A model generated the notes under the pieces. The model saw only the letters and a list, made by a program, of their open reading frames with translations. It did no database searches and was not told the origin of the DNA. A stretch of DNA of 64,000 bases from Perognathus longimembris pacificus (taxonomy: Eukaryota; Chordata; Mammalia; Rodentia; Heteromyidae): the NCBI RefSeq assembly GCF_023159225.1, contig NC_063166.1, positions 42,959,149-43,023,148 of the forward strand, written 5' to 3'. The position numbers and the translations under genes are program-made. Below are positions 1 through 10,384 of the stretch, in pieces (within the stretch, counting starts at the first letter, position 1; every line of letters begins with the position of its first letter).

Positions 1-917
1 TGCAGAGTTTGAATCAAACCAGAGAGGTAAGAAAAAAATTGAAATCCACAATAAGTCATTTTCTTTCCCCAAATAAGACACAAGGATAAGGTGGTGGTTT
101 GTGCATGTTTGTATATGCATGCATGTATTTAACTTCTAAAGCCCTTTTTGTTTTTCATCATGAAAGTAGTGAAGTCTCCATATGATTTGTTTTCTGCAGT
201 AATGGAAGCAGCATCTAACGAATGTATGACTCACACTGGGTGAGCATGACTGTCAGAGGATGGGAGGACAACTCCCCAGGGCCTCATGGGCTTCAGGGGT
301 ACATTGCTACATCCGGGGAGGCTCGGGCAGCCATCTTCAACTGCTTCCTCTCCACCCCACTCCCCCCAATCCACAGAGCCACTTCCCTTTCCTGGGCGTT
401 GATCAACAACAGAGGTAACCACAACAGTTAAAGATGACAACCACCTACCAGGAATGAGCCACTTGGTCCTAGAGGGAAATGAATTGGACCATGGCTCACT
501 CAACCTTCATTGTGACAAGAATCAAGTGAGAACATCTTTATAAGTGCAAAATGTTTTGTTAGTGTTTTTTTGTTTGGCAAGGAGAAAAATAGAAAAACAA
601 CCCTCATTGATTAAAAAAGGAGCTCATAGATTACCCATTAAACCTTGGTGAGTGCAATATTCACATGTGTAATGACCCTTGAGATGTGTGTCCACTCTGT
701 TGTGTGTGAACACGTAGACATGTCCCAAGTGGCTCTCACATACATTCAGTCCTCCAGCAGAGTCTGTAGGTGCATTTTTCACAGTATACAATTTTGCTGT
801 TCCCATTTCTCCCAGTGCTAACGAGGTCACAGTGAATGCCATCAGAACCGCAGGACTGTACCACTTTAATTTCTACAAAAACAGGGTTGTGTAGGAAAGC
901 AGCACACTGCCACTTCA
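1..917 (-). other. OSBPL10: OSBPL10 3' UTR and/or downstream flank
   Basis: Sequence following the stop codon on the minus strand. No canonical AATAAA is visible on the minus strand here. A weak ATTAAA occurs at 870-865, only about 50 bases past the stop. The real end could lie further left, outside the window. I recognise no SINE or other repeat in this stretch. Confidence 0.5.
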
Positions 918-962
918 TCAGTGTGCCTTCCAGAGGGGGTTGAGGTAAACCCAGCCATCGCC
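918..962 (-). CDS. OSBPL10: OSBPL10 terminal coding exon with stop codon
   Basis: Only 14 codons plus TGA (920-918), after a strong polypyrimidine tract and acceptor TTTTTTTTTCAG|GGC. The peptide GDGWVYLNPLWKAH is the characteristic end of ORP10; ORP11 ends differently. A second in-frame TGA follows at once. The exon continues into the 3' UTR at 917 and below. It is too short to stand out as a reading frame, and the call rests on the splice site, the phase and the conserved GDGWVY...PLWK tail. Confidence 0.96.
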   Translation of the reverse strand, partial: GDGWVYLNPLWKAH

Positions 963-2515
963 CTGAAAAAAAAAGACAAAGTATTACCTGGAGATCTCAC
1001 AGCAGGGAACAGGGAAGATGGGCCCCAGCCCAGACCATGGTGCAAGCCCAGCTCAGGAAGCTGACTTACCAGGCTGGGCTGATGGGCTTGCCACCCATCC
1101 TCAGCCTGGCTGCCTTCAGAGCCTGGGGATCTTCTAGCTTACTCTTTCAGGAGAAAATAATAAAAGGGGACTTGGTGATTTACATCAGGAAGATTGCTTG
1201 GCCCAACAGCCCTTGGAGACAGTGGGATCAGAGAGAGGAAGTGGTGGCTGGATGAATGGACAGGTAAAAGAAAAGGCCAGGGTATGCCTCCTATGTTGAA
1301 TCTACGCAAGCCAGCACCTTTCTAGCCCACAGCCAGGAGAGGGGGCTCCCAGCACAACTCCAGCAGGGCTCAGCGGATCAACACAATGCGCTGGAGACCT
1401 GGGGTTAAAGCAGAGGTAGTAGTGCTCAAGTACTAGGTGGTAACCACCATTATTCCTGCCTGCAACACTTCTGTAATGAATATTCTAGCTGTTTATGAAA
1501 TCCCAGAGGAAGAACAAAGTAGTTTTTTGTTATTTCATAAACAACTTTCCAGAGACTGAGGAAAATAAATAGCTGCCCTGGAGAACAAGGGCCTGCCTCA
1601 TGGAAGGATTCCCAAAGCCTGACCTCACCTGGGCAAGGCTCCCACACAATCCCCATGCATAGCCCTTAAACTAGGCAGGCTTTCTCTAAGCAGCTTTCCT
1701 GTCTGAACCAGGGGCAAATCTGGAAAGATTGACTATGCCTCAGTTCCTGACTCAGCAGGACAGCAGGCTTCTAGCCCACCCCAGTTCACTTTGCTGCTAG
1801 CTTTATGCAGAGATTACAGACCTGAGCTAAAGACCCGCAGAAACATTCTAATTAGCTATTGGTATTCACTCCTTGACATTATGCATATAGCAGATTGCTC
1901 AGGGGAGAAAAAAAATCCAGATTCCTAGCTCTTTATGAGGGATCTGTGGCCTGGCAGGAAGAGGCATGATATCCCTCTGCCCCCAGCAGACTAAAGCACG
2001 TGGGAAAGTCACCAGGCTCTTCCGACAGGGCTCCTATGTTCCTTCCTGCGCTGTCCCGGTAAGGCCTCCCAGTGACTTCCCGGCCGGATGCAAGGAGCGG
2101 CACGGGTCGTGCGGCCCACTGGTCCTGAAGAGCGTGGGGACTTCCCTCAGCTCTGGCACCACTTGCCCAGAGGGCGACAGCACTTGACACAGGATTGTGG
2201 TCAGCCCCAATGCGGCCGGCATGAAGCCCCAGGCGGCACCAGGCCTGCCAGGCGGCCGCCCTCGATACACTTGCAGATTTGTCCTAACAGTAGTTATGGA
2301 GCGGCCTCCTCGCCCAGACGCGTTCTCGGGTCTTTAGCCTCCTTTCCCAGGCAGGTGGCAGGGTGTGTCCGAGTTCACACACCAACAAGAGTTCCAGAAA
2401 GGCCGGCAGCCTGGGCCAGCGCTGGCACCAGAGCCACTGCCTGTGCCCAGGACCTCCCTGTCCGCTCTCCCCATCCATCCCTGGCCGGGCCAGCGCGGCC
2501 CACAGGGCGCAGTAC
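963..2515 (-). other. OSBPL10: OSBPL10 last intron
   Basis: 1.55 kb, unusually free of SINEs. About 1980-2515 is GC-rich with scattered CpG (for example around 2078-2115) and continues into the penultimate exon. No other gene recognised. Confidence 0.85.
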
Positions 2516-2669
2516 CTCCTGGGCGAAGTACCGGGGCTGCCAGGGCACGCGCAGGCTCTCCCGCTTCCGCTCCTCCGCCCGCTGCTTCTCCTCCAGCCGC
2601 CGCTTCTGCTCCGTGGCTGCCTCGATGTCTCCCAGTCGAAGGTTTCGGGTCACCTCCTGCCAGAGGTTC
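2516..2669 (-). CDS. OSBPL10: OSBPL10 penultimate coding exon, C-terminal ORD helix
   Basis: 154 bp: one base completes arginine, then 51 codons ending in phase 0. Acceptor is CCCCAG|GAAC, donor is GAG|GTACTG. The peptide starts [21 protein letters not shown] and continues as a highly charged helix. Within it K22, E26 and R30 keep the four-residue spacing of the lysine-glutamate-arginine trio that contacts the PI4P headgroup in yeast Osh4 (family knowledge). It ends [11 protein letters not shown]. The region is GC-rich compared with the introns, so several long overlapping reading frames appear in other frames and on the opposite strand; I treat those as shadows. Confidence 0.98.
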
Positions 2670-2998
2670 CTGGGGATACAGAGGAGGGGAACCATCAGCG
2701 GAGCCACCAGTGGGGCAGAGCTCGGCCCACAGCCTTCCTTGGGGGTCGGGGCTTGAGCAGAGGCTACTAGCAGGGCAGTGCTGGACGGTCATGTGGACCG
2801 TCCACTTGTAAGCACATTTGCAATCAGCTCCCCTAACCCCACACCCAACAGCTCCACGCTCCACTATCGTCTGCATCTGACAGAAGTGAATCACAGGGCA
2901 AACTGAACTGACTTCCCAAAGTCCAGCTGGTAGATAAGAACAACGCCAGCGTTCCCAATAGGAATCCCACAACTGAAGAAGAGGCAAAGATGGCTGGA

Positions 2999-3140
2999 GT
3001 GTGCACCTGTGTGTGTGCACATCTGTGTGTATCTGTATGTGTGTCTACGTATGTATCGGTGTATCTGTGTATCACTCTGCATATGTTCCTGTGTGTCTGT
3101 GTGAATGCCTGCCTGTGTGAGTGTGTGCATGTGTGCTGTC
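2999..3140. repeat. Degenerate (TG)n / alternating purine-pyrimidine tract
   Basis: GTGTGCACCTGTGTGTGTGC-type sequence with interspersed TGTATG and TATC units over about 140 bp. It gives spurious cysteine/valine-rich reading frames on both strands. Confidence 0.8.
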
Positions 3141-3774
3141 ACTATCCCTTCACACACCCTGGCAGAGGTGGCCTATGCCGGCTTCTCCCACACAGGTAGA
3201 GCAGGGTGGCCATGCAGGTGCTTCCAACCTGCACTGCACCAGAAGCTGTAACGGCACAGCCTCAGGACCTCCAGGGCTGCAGCTCCCTGCTCCCCAGGCT
3301 CTGTCATTACACTCTTGTCTAGGCTGGCATGGTGCAGCAGGAAGCCCTGACTGCAACCTCATCAGGTGGAGGAAGGGCAGTGTGGCAGCCTGGGACAGTG
3401 AGAAACACCCTCCGAGGAAGGTCAATGCCAAGGTCACACTCCAGCTCCCATTCCTCCCAGCCCCACTGATTCCCACTCAACAAATAACAGGGAGTGTGAC
3501 ACTCTGGCCCCCAAAGCAACAAGAACTTTGGGAACTGGGATGGGAAGCCAGATGTGACAGGGCTGGAGTCATGGTTCAAATGTCTAGAAAATGTGAGGCT
3601 TTGAGTTTAAACCACAGAATCATACACACCCCCAAAAAGAAAAGAAACAAAAGGTAGCCAGGTCTGAGTCCACACAGCCTTTCACTGTTTCTACTATGCT
3701 AGCGCCTCATGTAAGAGGAAAGCCTCTAGCAACAGATGAGTGTAAAGAAAATGTCATCTATATACACAGGGATC

Positions 3775-3895
3775 AAAAAGGCATGGAATCCTGCCATTTG
3801 CAGTCACATGGGTGGAGATGGAGGACATTGTATTAATAGAAACAAACCAAACACAGAAGCACAAACACTGTGGAAGATAAAAAAGAAAAAGTGAA
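3775..3895 (+). mobile_element. Old L1 fragment (ORF2 end / 3' UTR)
   Basis: Resembles the degraded end of L1 ORF2, with a CATTTGCAGTCACATGGGTGG-like segment followed by GGACATTGTATTAA. The same region is preserved in the long L1 at about 49930-49990. Heavily diverged. Confidence 0.5.
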
Positions 3896-3902
3896 CTTGG
3901 AG

Positions 3903-4020
3903 TGTATGGCTCATGTGGTAGAGGGTGGCTCAAGAAGCAGGGGGTGTGGTTCAAGTGGTAGACGTGTAGCTCAAATGGTAGAGGCATGGCTCAAGCAGCA
4001 GGGGTGTGACTCAAGATAGA
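3903..4020 (+). repeat. Short tandem array of ~20-bp units resembling the Geo SINE A-box
   Basis: Six imperfect units of the form TGTGGCTCAAGTGGTAGAGG, with variants such as CATGGCTCAAGCAGCAGGGG. The unit matches the A-box-like core of the Geo SINE monomer found dozens of times in this window. Confidence 0.75.
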
Positions 4021-4217
4021 GACCTGCCTAACAAGAATAAACCACTGGACAGCTACAATGTCTAAAGCCAAGGGACAGTCAGGGGAAACTGAGGCACTAC
4101 CAGGGACAGAACACAGGTCCTGGTCCACTTGTGTCAACTGTGCTACTGAAGCTTCCCCATGTCCCTCAGTCAGACGCTACTGGTGCCAAGCCCTGGGGCC
4201 ACACGGGCGGCTCCCAC

Positions 4218-4400
4218 CTGGACTCCATGGGCCCCTGCTTCTCCAGGGGCCTTATCTTCTTTGGGTACACAGGAAGGGCCGTTGTGTCAACAACTTTGGT
4301 CTCCCCGTTGCTGTAGGTGAACTCCAGGGTGCCATTCCACTCCCCATGAGCCTTACACACAATGGTGTTGGTGGGGCCATGCTTCACCTCTGCCGTGACC
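4218..4400 (-). CDS. OSBPL10: OSBPL10 ORD coding exon
   Basis: 183 bp: one base completes arginine, 60 codons follow, and AG begins another arginine. Acceptor is TTCTTCAG|G, donor is CCAG|GTGGGA. The peptide [10 protein letters not shown]...[15 protein letters not shown] (residues 19-33) forms further strands of the ORD barrel. It then runs through [15 protein letters not shown] (41-55) and ends GPMES. The [17 protein letters not shown] stretch is what separates ORP10 from ORP11 and ORP9 in my recollection of those proteins, so this exon is important for the paralogue call. Phases match both neighbours exactly. Confidence 0.98.
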
Positions 4401-4720
4401 CTGAAGAAACACAAGCCAAAGGGAAAAATTCACAACAGGGCCGTTGGGGCTAGAGGGGTCCCAGGGGTGTGGGGAGGAGGGATCCAAACACTAGGTCTTA
4501 AAATATGAGCTAGTATCACTGACCCAGAAAAAAGATGGGAAAAGTGGCTCACTTTGAACGACATACAGATTAAACACAGCAATGCAGCAAGTTTAATCTT
4601 AGCTTTGAGACTCAAGCACCCAACAGGCACATGACACATCTCGGCAGGAAGTCAATCATGCAGCTCCATACAGAACTTCAAAACGGCTATATTTAACCAC
4701 CAAAAGAGTGTCAGGTAAAT

Positions 4721-4966
4721 TGGGTGCTGGGCTCACACCTGTAATCCTAGCTACTTAGGAGGTTGAGATCTGAGGATTGGAGTTCAAAGCCGGCCCCAGC
4801 AGGAAAGTTTGTGACACTAATTTCCAATGAATCACCCAAAAGCTGGAAGTGCACGTGTGACTCAAGAGATAGAGCCCCAGCCTTGAGCAAAAATAGCCAA
4901 GTTAGAGCTTAAGGTGCTGAGGTCAAGCTCCAGTATCAACACAAAGAAGAAGAAAAACAAAACTCA
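4721..4966 (+). mobile_element. B1-like/Geo dimeric SINE
   Basis: Left half reads like 7SL/B1 (GGCTCACACCTGTAATCCTAGC), right half like Geo (GATAGAGCCCCAGCCTTGAGC). Ends in an A-rich tail. Confidence 0.8.
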
Positions 4967-5154
4967 TGTAGGGGTGGTATGAAGAGATTTTGGATCTTTA
5001 AGCAAGCTCAAGTTCAAAAGTGGGCCATGCTCCCAGCACCACCATAGGTCCTGAGCAAGGGCTGAGCTCTGCCCCCTTAGTACCTGCTACCAACTCACAG
5101 CTGTGGCTGCAGGATAAATTCCAGAGTCTCCTTAAAGAGCCCTAATAATTGAAA

Positions 5155-5700
5155 GACAGGACATTTGAGGGAGACCTCAAATAGTGTAATTCCTTAAAAA
5201 GGCAAAATCAAAGTTCAGCAAAATGAAACAAGGAAGGGGTGGACAGGGTTAAAGGGAACAGGGTAGACAAATAAAGGAGAGAGGAGAGGGAAATGCAGTC
5301 AAGAATCCAATGAATATCCTGAAAAATTAAGAAGGGTGAGGAGGGGCTGGGAATATGGCCTAGTGGTAGAGTGCTTGCCTAGTATGCTTGAAGCCCTGGG
5401 TTTGGTGCCTCAGTACAACATATACAGAAAAAGCCAGAAGTGGCGCTGTGGCTCAAGTGGCAGAGTGCTAGCCTTGAGCAAAAGAAGTTCAGGGTCAGTG
5501 CCTAGGCCCTGAGTTCAAGCCCCAGGACTGGCAAAAAAAAAAGTAGGGGGGATGAGGAAGGGGATGGGTGGGGGAGGGATGGGTGAGAATGAGAATGTTG
5601 AAAGGGATGATACTGATCAAGACATTGTATTCATAAACTGCTTTATTAAATGGCAACTCCTTTGTACAACTACTTAAATAATAAAATATAAAAACAAAAA
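5155..5700 (+). mobile_element. L1-like 3' UTR fragment, interrupted by a SINE
   Basis: G-rich GGGGAGGGATGGG segment, then a CTTTGTACAACTACTTAAATAATAAAA end and an A-rich tail. This parallels the 3' ends at 22780-23090 and 53225-53795. An IDL-Geo SINE splits it at about 5344. Confidence 0.5.
5344..5542 (+). mobile_element. IDL-Geo dimeric SINE
   Basis: Starts GGGCTGGGAATATGGCCTAG (ID-like tRNA left half). Right half has TGGCTCAAGTGG at 5449-5460 and GTTCAAGCC at 5513-5521, both matching RNA polymerase III box consensus. A-tail follows. Confidence 0.88.
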
Positions 5701-6323
5701 CTTTGTAAAAATACAAGTTAAAAGAAAACCCTTGCCTGAGCGTCCCTGGGTCTCTGCTTCTGGTGTGAGCAATGGCCCGCCTCCCTTTCTGATGTTCTCT
5801 GTGTGGTCCGCAGCTCAGCTGGGCAAGAGCCACTCTCAGCAGCCCAGGGGTGCAGCCTGGCACAGAGGCCACCAGGGGCGCCGGTGACAGCAGGCACTCA
5901 CAAGGAAACTCACATTTGCACACCTCTGCCAATTCCAATGGTATTTCATCCACCAACATAGTACCCACGACCAGACCAGCTCTTGGGAAGCTGTGTACGC
6001 ATAAAATGCACTGGAGCGCCTCCCACAGGAGCTTCTCCTCCCACGGAAGACCTGCTTCCCCAGCCCCTAAGCAAAGAAGCAGCTTGTCAGTGGCACAAAG
6101 CAGGAAGTGGCTATGACTGCAGAAGGCTGGGGTGTGTATGTAGGGGGGGCGGTGAGTGTAACAAGACAAAGTGCCTTTTATTATCTGGGTGTTTTCAAAC
6201 ACACAGCCAGAAACTCCCCCAGAATCCTGCCCTATGATTCGGGAAAGGAGTGTCTAGAATTTCTAAGCAAGAACTGCCACTTTGTCTTAATTTACAATTC
6301 ACTCCTCTGCTGGAACTCAATCT

Positions 6324-6515
6324 TTTTTGTTTGTCAGTCATGGACTTGAACTCAGGGCCTGGGCACTGTCTGCTCAAGGCTAGCACTCTACCACTTTGAG
6401 CCACAGCACCACTTCTGGCTTTCTGCTGATGAATAGGAAATACGAGTCTCATGGACTTTCCCACCCTGGCTTTGAACCACAATCCTCAGCTTTCAGCCTC
6501 CCACGGGCACCTGGC
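6324..6515 (-). mobile_element. B1-like/Geo SINE, reverse
   Basis: Reverse-complement Geo signature (CTCAAGGCTAGCACTCTACC) then the reverse B1-like half. Lies within 100 bp of the exon donor at 6603. Confidence 0.8.
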
Positions 6516-6603
6516 TGGAACTCAAGGAAAATGGGAAGACATTGCAATTGGACAAAATCACTGCCCCCCCCCCGCCCCGTGTATCCCCCTCCCCAGCTCC
6601 TAC

Positions 6604-6790
6604 CTGTGGACCTTCCCCCCATAGAAGGGCTTCGTGTGGAACGTCACCGTGGCTGAGTAGCCAGTCTTGGCACAGTTGATGCTGACCTTTCCCCCAAGCT
6701 CCACCCATGGGATGGTGAGGATGGACCGGGCGTAGGCGCTGGGCAGGGTGAAAACATACTCCTCTCCATATTCCAGAAGACTCAGCACAC
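6604..6790 (-). CDS. OSBPL10: OSBPL10 ORD coding exon
   Basis: 187 bp: two bases finish a glycine codon, 61 full codons follow, and two bases (AG) begin an arginine codon. Acceptor is CTGGAG|GTG, a slightly pyrimidine-poor site; donor is CAG|GTAGGA. The peptide starts [13 protein letters not shown] and includes [15 protein letters not shown] (residues 20-34), CAKTGYSA (39-46) and [11 protein letters not shown] (51-61). These are highly conserved beta-strand segments of the ORD barrel that carries lipid between membranes. The block is shared with the close paralogue ORP11, but the flanking exons resolve the call to ORP10. Separated from the preceding exon by a 10 kb intron and from the next by 2.2 kb. 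Confidence 0.98.
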
Positions 6791-7107
6791 CTCCAGGGAA
6801 GAGAAGGAAAGTCAGACCGATGGAGGAGAGGACGTGTAAGACCCAAGGGGCTCCTGGGACCAATGCCTGCTGCCACCTTTGCCCCACTGGATGCCAGGCA
6901 TGGGGCAGGAGCTGAGGGCACATGGTGAGCAGGTGTCGATGACGCAGCAGACAAACATGATTCCACCAGACCATCACTCCCCTCCTCCAGCCAGAAATAT
7001 AATTTCATAAATATAAATGGCAGGCACAGACCTGCCCCTGGCTTTCAGAGGCACCAAACTGCCAAATGGCAGCTAAGGAAACCCTCAAATGCTGCTGACA
7101 GAAGATG

Positions 7108-7325
7108 CTAGTAACTGTAATCCTAGCTACTTACAAGGCTGAGATCTGAGGATTGAGTTTCAAAGCCAGGGAAGTCCAAGAGACTCCCATCTGCAATTAA
7201 TCTCTAGAAAACCAGAAAGGAGCTGTGGTTCAAGTGGTAGAGCACTAGCCTTGAGCAAAAGAGCTCAGGGACAGTGTCTAAACCCTGAGTTCAAGCCCCA
7301 CAGACTGACAAAAAATAAAAAATAG
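7108..7325 (+). mobile_element. B1-like/Geo SINE, 5'-truncated
   Basis: Begins at TGTAATCCTAGCTACTTACA and ends with the Geo tail (GAGTTCAAGCCCCACAGACTG) plus A-rich tail. First of three adjacent SINEs in the same orientation. Confidence 0.8.
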
Positions 7326-7355
7326 TTTAAACAAACAAACACAAAACCCCTTTAG

Positions 7356-7602
7356 CCAGGCACCAGTGGCTCACACCTATAATCCCAGCTACTCATAAGG
7401 CTGAGATCCGAGGATCTCATTTCAAAGCCAGCCTGGCACAGGAAAGTCCATGAGACTCATCTCCAATTAACCTCCAGAAAACCAGAAGTGGTGCTGTGGC
7501 TCAAAGTAGTAGAGCACCAGCCTTAAGTGAAAAGCTCAGAGACAGCACCAAGTCCCCGAGTTCATGCCGCACTGCTGACAAAACAGAAAAAAAAAAAAAA
7601 AA
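7356..7602 (+). mobile_element. B1-like/Geo SINE
   Basis: Near full-length copy (CCAGTGGCTCACACCTATAA...) with a long A-tail. Second of three in a row. Confidence 0.85.
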
Positions 7603-7613
7603 CTGCTAGTAAG

Positions 7614-7825
7614 CTGAGTACTGGTGGCTCAAGCCTGTAATCCTACCAACTCAGGGAGCTGCCGTCTGGGGATCCGTTTCTCTGATCTCTAACCACCAAA
7701 AAGCTACAGTGGAGTTGTGGTTCAACAGCCTTAGGCAAAAACGTTTAGGGAGAGCAATCAGTGTCCAGGCCTTGAGTTCAAGCCTCAGTGCCAGCATACA
7801 CACGCATGCACGCGCACAGGCACAG
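7614..7825 (+). mobile_element. B1-like/Geo SINE with CA-type tail
   Basis: Third SINE in a head-to-tail run. Its tail has become a short CACACGCATGCACGCGCACA tract. Confidence 0.78.
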
Positions 7826-7889
7826 AAAAGAGAAAATTCCTGGGGCCAGATAAATGGATGGCAAGCCCCCACGAGGAAGTGAATCTGGA

Positions 7890-8385
7890 AGAGCCCTCAC
7901 CCAGTACACATGCTCTGGGGACAAGGACCATAGCCTACAATGACCAGTGAGCCCCACAATGCCAAGAACTCCATTGGCGATGACTCAGTCTCTATGAGGA
8001 ACATGCACACAGCTATCCACACAAACCCAAGAGTGCACAGATGTGCATCTGTTATATAAGCATCACCATAAATGAACCTATCAGAGCTCTCACCAAATGA
8101 AGGACCACTCAAACTCCACCCAACAGCCCACCAAGACCCAGCAGCCTTTCTAGTTTCTCCCAATAAAAGCAGGTAGCAGTGCGCCTTCAGGGCCATGGCC
8201 CTGCTGAGAGCACTTTCCTACTCCATCCTTCACTGTTACCTTCTCGTCCTTCTCATCTGAGACACAGGGAGACCCAGAACCAAGATCCTGAGGGGGGACC
8301 CCATTCCCGAGACCTTGCAGATGGTTAATCACTTTTCTCTACCATATTTCTTTCTCAATAAACTGTTACTTTCACTTCATCTCCC
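7890..8385 (+). mobile_element. Possible solitary LTR remnant
   Basis: A TATA-like CAATAAAAG lies near 8160. A polyadenylation signal AATAAA lies near 8354, about 190 bp later, in a CTTTCTCAATAAACTGTTAC context typical of retroviral LTR 3' ends. Ends are not defined and I cannot name the family. Confidence 0.3.
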
Positions 8386-8409
8386 CCCCCCCACCTCCAC
8401 TTGTATTGC

Positions 8410-8622
8410 TGTGGTCGTGGGGCTTGAACTCAAGGCCTTGAGCTTTTACGCTCAAGACTACTGTTATATTCCTGAGCCACAGTGCCACTTCCATATTTCT
8501 GGTGGTTAATTGGAGATAAGAGCCTCACAGATTTTCCTGCCCAGACTGGCTTCGAACCACAATCCTCAGATCTCAGCCTGCTAAGTCGCTAGAATTACAA
8601 GCATGGGCCACTGGCTCCCAGC
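8410..8622 (-). mobile_element. B1-like/Geo SINE, reverse
   Basis: Reverse Geo then reverse B1-like halves; ends ...CACTGGCTCCCAGC. Confidence 0.8.
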
Positions 8623-9089
8623 TTCCCTCCATCTTTTGTCTTACCTACAGTCTTCCCTCGCCAGATGCAAAGGACTGAGGTAAAGTGCTGCACTCACTTG
8701 CCAGTGATACCACACCACCAAACACAAGGCTGCCTCTGGGCTTCCCAGGATTCCCTACTCCAGCCAGCTTGCAGTGGCTCCCCTGATTGAATCCTGAGAA
8801 GCCCAGGCACCTTATGCTCTTGCTCCAACTGTACTCCTCCCTCTACCCCTCACAGAGGCCAATGCATTTAGGAGGAGTGCTGCCATCCTGTGCATGTGCT
8901 GAGAGCACCAACACAGCACCATGCAGAGAGATGAGGTGGGCAGAGGTTTTATATCAATGCCCACTTTACGTCTGGCTTTCTCCAATTGAGTTGTTCTGAA
9001 AGGGCAGCTCAATGCAGGCAAAAAAAAAAAAATAGCAGACATGTGATCAATATTCAAGAACTGTTAGGAAAACCTAAGGAGAGACATTG

Positions 9090-9172
9090 TGAGCTGTGCT
9101 GAGAAGCAGAAGCAGGAGAAATCCAAAGCTGAGGCCAGCCTGGGCTACGGAGTGAGACGGAGGGAGCAAGGA
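9090..9172 (+). mobile_element. B1-like monomer fragment
   Basis: GAGGCCAGCCTGGGCTACGG is the classic B1/Alu core; the 5' part is degraded. Confidence 0.6.
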
Positions 9173-9208
9173 GGTTAACCTTGGAAGGCTGAATCGTACA
9201 GCTGAGAC

Positions 9209-9408
9209 ATTCTTTTTTCTTTTTGTGTTGGTAACTGGGGCTTCACAGTCTTGCTCAGCTTTCTTATTCAGGTCTGGCACTTTACTATTTGAGCCCTGCC
9301 TCTAATCTGGATTTTTGCTGATTATTTGCCTGGCTTCCAACTGTGATCCTCAGATCTCAGCCTCCAGAGTAGTTAGGATTACAGGTGAAAGTCACTACCA
9401 TCCAGCTG
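9209..9408 (-). mobile_element. B1-like/Geo SINE, reverse
   Basis: Reverse copy with TTGAGCCCTGCCTC and CTCAGCCTCCAGAGTAGTTA; diverged. Confidence 0.7.
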
Positions 9409-9470
9409 AGATTTTCGTTTCTTCTTTTCCCTTCTCATCCTTTTCTCTTCCCTTTTTCCCTTTCTCTCTC

Positions 9471-9551
9471 AAGACAAAGTCTTGAATGCACAACCTTCCT
9501 GCCTTAGCCTCCCAAATACTGGGATTCCAGGTGGCACCACCATGCCCGGCC
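9471..9551 (-). mobile_element. B1 monomer, reverse
   Basis: CTTAGCCTCCCAAATACTGG then GGTGGCACCACCATGCCCGG is the reverse complement of a B1/Alu 5' half without a Geo partner. Confidence 0.6.
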
Positions 9552-9901
9552 TAAGAATAAGAGTCTTGACAACATTTTTGTGTGGAGAGAGATTTTTTTT
9601 TAAAGACATAGCTGAGGCCCTAGAGGATCACTCTACATCCCATGGGACTCACCAACACAGCCATCTGTACCTCAGCTTCCTCATCTGTGACACATGAAAA
9701 ATGGTGCATGAACCTCATAGGACTGTGGGAAAGTTGGAGAAGGCAATTCTAAAACTCAGCCAGCAGTAGCCTGGCACAGTGCAGAAACACTCAAGGTTTC
9801 CAAGCTGAGTACCCCCTTCCCTGTGACGCAGTTACACAGCAATACCACTTGGCAATAAGGAGCAAGCCCCGAGTCTGGCAGTGAACCATGTGAAGATGGA
9901 G

Positions 9902-10133
9902 TTTTTTGGTTTTGTCAGTCATAGGGCTTGTACTCAGGGCCTGGGCGCTGTCCTTGAACTTTTCGGCACAAGGCTAGCACTCTATTACTTTGAGCCGCAG
10001 CTCCATTTCTGGTTTTTTGGTGGTTAATCGGAGATAAGCGTCTCACAGACTTTCTTGCCTAAGCTGGCTTTGAACTGTGATCCTCAGATCTTAGCCTCCT
10101 AAGTAGCTAGGATTACAGGCATGAACCACAGGC
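9902..10133 (-). mobile_element. B1-like/Geo SINE, reverse
   Basis: Reverse copy, both halves present; ends at GGCATGAACCACAGGC. Confidence 0.8.
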
Positions 10134-10384
10134 AAAGATTTTTTTAAACGTAATACTTTGTATTAGACACAATAGTCCCTCCATTCCTCACAGAAAGATC
10201 TCCTCCAAACCAAAGAGAAACATCCCGGCTGTCTTCAGCCATCAGTGAACCCCAGAGCTCAACTGAGTTGAAGGCAATGTAAAAAGCATATTTCTTCAGC
10301 ACTTTCTGTAAACCCTTAGATGTGTGCTTATTCACTAAATCACCTGAAATTATACTTTTTTTCAAAGTTATATTAAAATAAACC

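Larger units (their letters stand above)
2670..4217 (-). other. OSBPL10: OSBPL10 intron
   Basis: Contains a TG-rich tract (2999-3140), an old L1-like fragment (3775-3895) and a tandem array of ~20-bp units (3903-4020). The rest (3141-3770 and 4021-4217) shows nothing I recognise. Confidence 0.85.
4401..6603 (-). other. OSBPL10: OSBPL10 intron
   Basis: Holds a B1-like/Geo SINE, an L1-like 3' end interrupted by IDL-Geo, and a reverse SINE close to the downstream exon. About 5700-6250 has no repeat I recognise; it carries a 235-codon minus-strand reading frame that I reject as a gene. Confidence 0.85.

Noticed and set aside
2088..3020. Several long reading frames on both strands (up to 228 codons) around 2.1-3.0 kb
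   Set aside because: They overlap the OSBPL10 penultimate exon in other frames or strand. Their length is explained by high GC content and a TG repeat.
5495..6202. 235-codon minus-strand reading frame with an apparent AATAAA nearby
   Set aside because: Its right part has no protein I recognise, and its left part is antisense to an L1-like 3' end and a SINE tail. No splice or start context supports a gene.
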